Source: a virus
IMG/VR virus record: IMGVR_UViG_3300025870_000040
Coordinates: 1 to 33,218 of that record
Direction: 5' to 3' (one strand)
DNA length: 33,218 bases
Position 1 is the first letter of the stretch. Each line of letters begins with the position of its first letter. The position numbers and the translations under genes are program-made. Positions 31,001 through 33,218 of the stretch are shown here, in pieces. Under the pieces are notes generated by a model. That model was not told where the DNA came from and searched no databases. It worked only from the letters and a program-made list of their open reading frames with translations.

Positions 31001-31636
31001 AGATCTACGTTATTTGATTCAGTCGGCAACGCATATCAAAAATTAGGATCAGCGTCAGGTCAAATAACACAAGCCATAAATTCAGTAGATGAAAATAAAC
31101 TTATAGAATATAAAGGTTTATTTGTAGGTAGAGTTAGTGGATTAAGACCAGTCGCAGGATATGAAGCACAAACTGAACTGTGGAATGCTATAGGTGAAAA
31201 TTCAGGAAAGACATCTAGTAGCATGCCAGGTATTACTGCAGCTGTAAATAGTATGGATATTACTAAACTAATAGAATCTAGAAAAATGTTTGAAGCACTT
31301 GGAGTACTTGCAAATGGAGGTTCTGCCGGTGATATTTTGGAAAGAATGGGAGAATCCTTAGAAGAAGCAATGGAACGACTAGCTGACATTTTAATGGAAT
31401 TCCAAACTTCTGTTGGAGATGCTCAAAATACTCAAGGCGGTATATTATCAGAAATAGCTAGTATACCAGGTAAATTAGTAGGAGGCGTAGTTAACGGAGT
31501 TACAGGTGGTAACAGTAGTAAAGATACTGGTAAAATTACTAAAGCTATCAATGATCTTCGTAGAGCATTACAAGATACTGGAATTAAAGTAAAAGAATTA
31601 CCAGCAGTATCTCCACTTGATAGATTAAATCAATAG
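28028..31636 (+). CDS. 29: Tape measure protein (gp29-like position)
   Basis: The 1202-aa protein follows tube and chaperone genes and has the usual tape-measure make-up: a very long, Ala/Gly/Ile/Leu-rich N-terminal half with many hydrophobic segments (about 120-510, e.g. YIILAIPLLMVAAATIPIW) and a helical C-terminal half ending in a basic segment. It sets tail length and is probably ejected into the host envelope with the DNA. T4 gp29 is only 590 aa, so the tail should be longer. Residues about 671-689 (MANLKFPTGFDKDGKPTGY) recur 87 residues later, an internal duplication. The start is TTG at 28028; the next ATG in frame is 28088. TTG is preferred because the preceding 20 residues (QFPKFLQSAFDRLG) read as protein. 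Confidence 0.85.
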   Translation: MQFPKFLQSAFDRLGNDQESMKAVAANTATTAASVSVGGALYERVDKLVTAIESLKGGMGGKANFTEALALRIVTPALKPIGLGLGFIVDALERAPEGKVLKEKMDAIVGGLTKLGDVAKSILSFAGYIILAIPLLMVAAATIPIWAPLLFLVVKTLMFVTKSLDKKALESLNNLGEVGLNLLALAGSLAIIGLIAVTALKGTLAAGLIVLAIGGVFMLLEEMGISETLKTVGTNLATAGLGILGLVVSLALAGLIISAVGAEPMFKVLAVVGAVGLTFFIVGLFSNQIEKGAKALMFAAGSVIILGLTLLFMKFVMSQLGGSGVEGGPMSLIDALPSLGIVLGMGIIFGILGFAAENIVKGAGALIVGAISLIVLSFGLDMISASVPDLDTSLAILGIVGGLGIVFGLAGIGPVPMAIALGAAAMAAVGVSLMVIAAGLAIIGPVVKGMKMEEAEQIAIIIGGLALGFAAAGLAGPLILLGSAAMLVAGVATITIAAALAVLGLLDFSSLGTLNEKSSKPFGFSGEVSEGFLGFGKGRKKTNFEVATEAIAAGVALGPLQILGVMTGAPVLLLASAAIIGIATGLRLFKGILGEVNLSDLKSNMETIVDALAGVFAGVHEKYPGEAGEEGFLAALTGKGKRGKSPVALGISAVAGMGKALTGIAKGTQAMANLKFPTGFDKDGKPTGYETINLTKAIPQLTLNVKDIVTGLSGAFAEVGAANGGGGWFSSSNYEKGVKVVQEMGTPLYNLANGVQNMANLKFPSGYDKDGKPTGYKSIGNVGKLVKDLTKNTKAIIKGLASVFEDIGKGDAADTSWFSKNSFEKGIQVTEMLASPYASLAQTVDDVVSITGKVTDADGVRKKISAIVEAITLSGDNDISLVDAKSDFVEVLGDAYAKMGKAIPKIIDSIAKFTVDKAKSFASIFGGESPAEAFPLKEKFMRALTASYLRMAVAIPLIVGSINTVQAEQLDAFSNIYGGSLSNLEESAVTTRSTLFDSVGNAYQKLGSASGQITQAINSVDENKLIEYKGLFVGRVSGLRPVAGYEAQTELWNAIGENSGKTSSSMPGITAAVNSMDITKLIESRKMFEALGVLANGGSAGDILERMGESLEEAMERLADILMEFQTSVGDAQNTQGGILSEIASIPGKLVGGVVNGVTGGNSSKDTGKITKAINDLRRALQDTGIKVKELPAVSPLDRLNQ
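30038..30355 (+). repeat. Internal duplication in the tape measure gene
   Basis: A 57-bp segment at 30038-30094 recurs at 30299-30355 (about 261 bp apart), coding MANLKFP-[TS]-G-[FY]-DKDGKPTGY. Flanking residues (GW/SWFS...N-[YS]-[FE]KG-[VI]) are also similar after each copy, so an 87-residue module was duplicated. Confidence 0.85.
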
Positions 31637-31692
31637 TAATTAATTTTTGAAACTTTAAAAATTATCTATGTATAACTATTAAACATTAGATA

Positions 31693-31995
31693 ATGAGAAC
31701 ATCAACTACTTCATATTACGATTCTTCAACAATAACGCATGCTGCGTATAACTTTACAACTAAAGATTTAACAGTACATTTTAATCATGCAACTTATGTT
31801 TACGAAGACGTATCATTAGAAGACTTTCTATTATTTGAAAGTGCAGAATCTCAAGGTAAAGCTTTAAATAAATTTATTAAACCAACTTACAAATTTGAGA
31901 AATTAGGGGAACCAGAATTAGTAAATAACAGACCTATTATTCCAGGTAGTTTACTAGATGAATTACCACCTGCTGATTATCAACTCGATAACTAA
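31693..31995 (+). CDS. KTSC-domain protein
   Basis: The 100-aa product matches the KTSC domain, a small domain common in phage and bacterial proteins whose role is not established. Visible are SSTITHAAYNFTTKDLTVHF, then YVYEDVSLEDFLLFESAESQGKALNKFIKPTYKFEKL, the strand-helix pattern of the family. A Pro-rich tail follows. It begins 56 nt after the tape measure stop and opens a series of small genes. No GATATATAA copy precedes it. Function unknown. Confidence 0.8.
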   Translation: MRTSTTSYYDSSTITHAAYNFTTKDLTVHFNHATYVYEDVSLEDFLLFESAESQGKALNKFIKPTYKFEKLGEPELVNNRPIIPGSLLDELPPADYQLDN

Positions 31996-32007
31996 TATTA
32001 AATAATC

Positions 32008-32244
32008 ATGACAAAAGCAAGTATTGTACAAAGACTATTAGACGAAAATAAGATTACGACAGAAGAAGCAGTAGTTCTATTAAAGACTGAAACTGTAAAT
32101 ATTCCAATGTATACGCCTAATCCATATTACGATAACACCGATACAACACCTCCGCCAGTATGGTGTTCTACAGATACTCTCAATACTCCGGCCGCTGGAG
32201 ATAGTTGGGAATACAAAGATACTAAATACACTCCTGAAAAATAA
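32008..32244 (+). CDS. Unknown small protein with N-terminal helical and Pro/Thr-rich parts
   Basis: A 78-aa ORF 12 nt after the KTSC gene. Residues 1-27 form a helix-turn-helix-like pair (ASIVQRLLDENKITTEEAVVLLK); the rest is rich in Pro, Thr, Tyr and Asn (NPYYDNTDTTPPPVW), probably unstructured. Not recognised. Coding is likely from tight spacing and codon use like its neighbours. Confidence 0.65.
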   Translation: MTKASIVQRLLDENKITTEEAVVLLKTETVNIPMYTPNPYYDNTDTTPPPVWCSTDTLNTPAAGDSWEYKDTKYTPEK

Positions 32245-32264
32245 CATATTAAATCCAAGGCGTC

Positions 32265-32426
32265 ATGCAAAAGCGCAAAAATAAAAAAGATTTTGAATCT
32301 AACCCTGAAGATCGTAAACGAAAACTTAATTTTAAAAGGAAAAAGCAACGCGATCAAGAAAAGATGATTGATTATAGAAAAATGTCTAATCTAAACGATT
32401 TCGATGAATACGAAGATTATATCTAA
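32265..32426 (+). CDS. Unknown 53-aa highly basic protein
   Basis: ATG at 32265 reads MQKRKNKKDFESNPEDRKRK and ends NLNDFDEYEDYI at a TAA at 32424-32426. The first 35 residues are very K/R-rich, the end is acidic. The ORF overlaps the next gene by 23 nt. Not recognised; nucleic-acid binding is possible from charge only. The coding call rests on its place in a string of small overlapping genes. Confidence 0.5.
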   Translation: MQKRKNKKDFESNPEDRKRKLNFKRKKQRDQEKMIDYRKMSNLNDFDEYEDYI

Positions 32427-32634
32427 AGAAGAACAAAACTTTATACACAGGTACATTGAGAGCATATTAGATGTTCCTGGTGATCTTAGTTCTGGGATCA
32501 ATGGTTGTATACTCGCAAGTGCATTCGACAGAGCATGTGACATCCTAGAATCAAACGGATCTAAGAAACCTACGATTGTCGATATCATTGATGATCCAGA
32601 ATGTGAACTAACATATTTAGTAGAAAATGGATAA
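32404..32634 (+). CDS. Unknown small acidic protein
   Basis: A 76-aa ORF, MNTKIISKEEQNFIHRYIES..., predicted helical and acidic, with CILASAFDRACDILESNG in the centre. It overlaps the preceding basic ORF and is followed 4 nt later by another short ORF. Not recognised. Confidence 0.6.
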   Translation: MNTKIISKEEQNFIHRYIESILDVPGDLSSGINGCILASAFDRACDILESNGSKKPTIVDIIDDPECELTYLVENG

Positions 32635-32638
32635 TAAT

Positions 32639-32746
32639 ATGATATTCTGGGATGATATGTGGAATGTACCAATTAAAAAATTAAACAAAGATGAAAATAT
32701 TACAAAAGATAGCGTGGAAGACACGCAGGTGGAATCTGAAGATTAA
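32639..32746 (+). CDS. Possible 35-aa small protein
   Basis: ATG at 32639 reads MIFWDDMWNVPIKKLNKDEN and ends VESED at a TAA at 32744-32746. It overlaps the start of the next gene by 56 nt, which weakens the call. It could be a leader peptide that couples translation of the next gene, or chance. Confidence 0.3.
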   Translation: MIFWDDMWNVPIKKLNKDENITKDSVEDTQVESED

Positions 32747-33023
32747 TCTATTAGACATATTCCTTCATGATGGAGACCGATGTTGGGGATTTACACTTTT
32801 TGAAGTTGTTCATAATTTTCAACCATGGGCTTTATTTTCTTTTGAGTTTAGACTTCCTAATGGAGCAGAAGTTAAACATTTTACTATTGATAATTGGGAT
32901 ATTCTATTTATTAGACGTTTTTTATATAATCATTGGGAAAAGTTAGACGATAGAAAAATGTGGTCAGGACCTCTTTCTAGATGGGATGAGTTTAAATTAA
33001 AGATACTCGAAAAAATACTTTAA
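32691..33023 (+). CDS. Unknown aromatic-rich small protein
   Basis: The 110-aa product is rich in W and F (for example KTRRWNLKINLLDIFLHDGDR, FQPWALFSFEFRLPN and NWDILFIRRFLYNHW). It reads as a compact alpha/beta protein without a signal peptide. Not recognised. It is the last complete gene of the window and lies in the small-gene cluster downstream of the tape measure. Confidence 0.7.
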   Translation: MKILQKIAWKTRRWNLKINLLDIFLHDGDRCWGFTLFEVVHNFQPWALFSFEFRLPNGAEVKHFTIDNWDILFIRRFLYNHWEKLDDRKMWSGPLSRWDEFKLKILEKIL

Positions 33024-33073
33024 AATAAAAAGTAAAATAATTCACCCAGATTTTTTTATGTCATAAACTTTTT

Positions 33074-33082
33074 GTATATTAG
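33074..33082 (+). promoter_or_regulatory. Candidate host-type promoter element GTATATTAG
   Basis: CTTTTTGTATATTAGTAG resembles TTTTTAGTATATTGGCTAG before the 5' nuclease gene, with the same 25-nt distance from GTATATT to the ATG. Confidence 0.35.
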
Positions 33083-33105
33083 TAGTATAATATTAAAGCA
33101 AAACT

Positions 33106-33218
33106 ATGAGATATACAGTAACTTATGAAGTTTACATTGAAGGTGACAATGATAAACATGCTTTTTCTAAAGCAGAACTGATCGCCAAAAACCAGAATGC
33201 GTTGCACCCAAATCAACA
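33106..33218 (+). CDS. Unknown protein, 5' part only
   Basis: ATG at 33106 opens a frame (MRYTVTYEVYIEGDNDKHAFSK-start) running off the window end. The first strand VTYEVYIEG followed by a helix (KHAFSKAELIAKN) suggests a small alpha/beta domain. It has its own candidate promoter. Not recognised. Confidence 0.55.
   Translation, partial: MRYTVTYEVYIEGDNDKHAFSKAELIAKNQNALHPNQ

Noticed and set aside
30508-31029. 173-codon open frame on the - strand
   Set aside because: Shadow inside the tape measure gene, with no promoter or spacing consistent with a real gene.
31641-31664. Hairpin TAATTTTT/AAAAATTA after the tape measure gene as a terminator
   Set aside because: The stem is A/T only and lacks a T-run, so it is too weak to call.

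Overview
The window is a stretch of a T4-superfamily myovirus genome (contractile-tailed Caudoviricetes). It is AT-rich, very tightly packed and coded almost entirely on the + strand; only one gene, at 14199-14708, is on the - strand. The core T4 genes are recognisable but much diverged, and their order is rearranged relative to T4. Almost no start has a Shine-Dalgarno sequence: starts follow A-rich runs instead. Together with two TAnnTTTG-like elements before early-type genes, this suggests a Bacteroidota host, for example a flavobacterium. The host assignment is inference.

Layout: (1) 1-1887, recombination nuclease, the end of gp47 and complete gp46. (2) 1896-5034, a polysaccharide pyruvyl transferase-like gene, a gp15-like tail completion protein and an unknown coiled-coil protein, closed by a terminator. 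(3) 5144-6603, late sigma factor (gp55-like), head-completion nuclease gp4 and a probable gp2-like DNA-end protector. (4) 6637-14196, the head module: portal gp20, an acidic core protein, a prohead protease joined in frame to a scaffold-like domain (gp21-gp22), major capsid protein gp23 and a 573-aa probable internal head protein. (5) 14199-18320, a replication island: a reverse-strand unknown gene, clamp loader gp44, a FEN/RNase H-type 5' nuclease, a 56-aa gp33 candidate, a possible gp62 and an unknown gene. (6) 18352-31636, neck and tail: gp14-like neck protein with a C-terminal jelly-roll, gp16 and gp17 terminase, sheath gp18, tube gp19, a small ribbon-helix-helix protein, a gp26/tail-chaperone pair and a 1202-aa tape measure. 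(7) 31693-33218, small genes, one with a KTSC domain.

The pieces fit a T4-like late programme. A gp55-like sigma factor and a possible gp33 would read late promoters. The 9-mer GATATATAA (once GATATATAT) recurs before eleven virion genes and was not seen before the replication genes, so it is a strong candidate for the late promoter of this phage.

The most unusual signals are: a CTT-TAA-G +1 frameshift candidate joining the two chaperone-like ORFs just before the tape measure; the protease-scaffold fusion with an internal start; short N-terminal MK...[LI]xE peptides shared by three head genes, which look like T4 capsid-targeting sequences; a jelly-roll on the neck protein; and a TTG-started tape measure gene behind a perfect leader hairpin.
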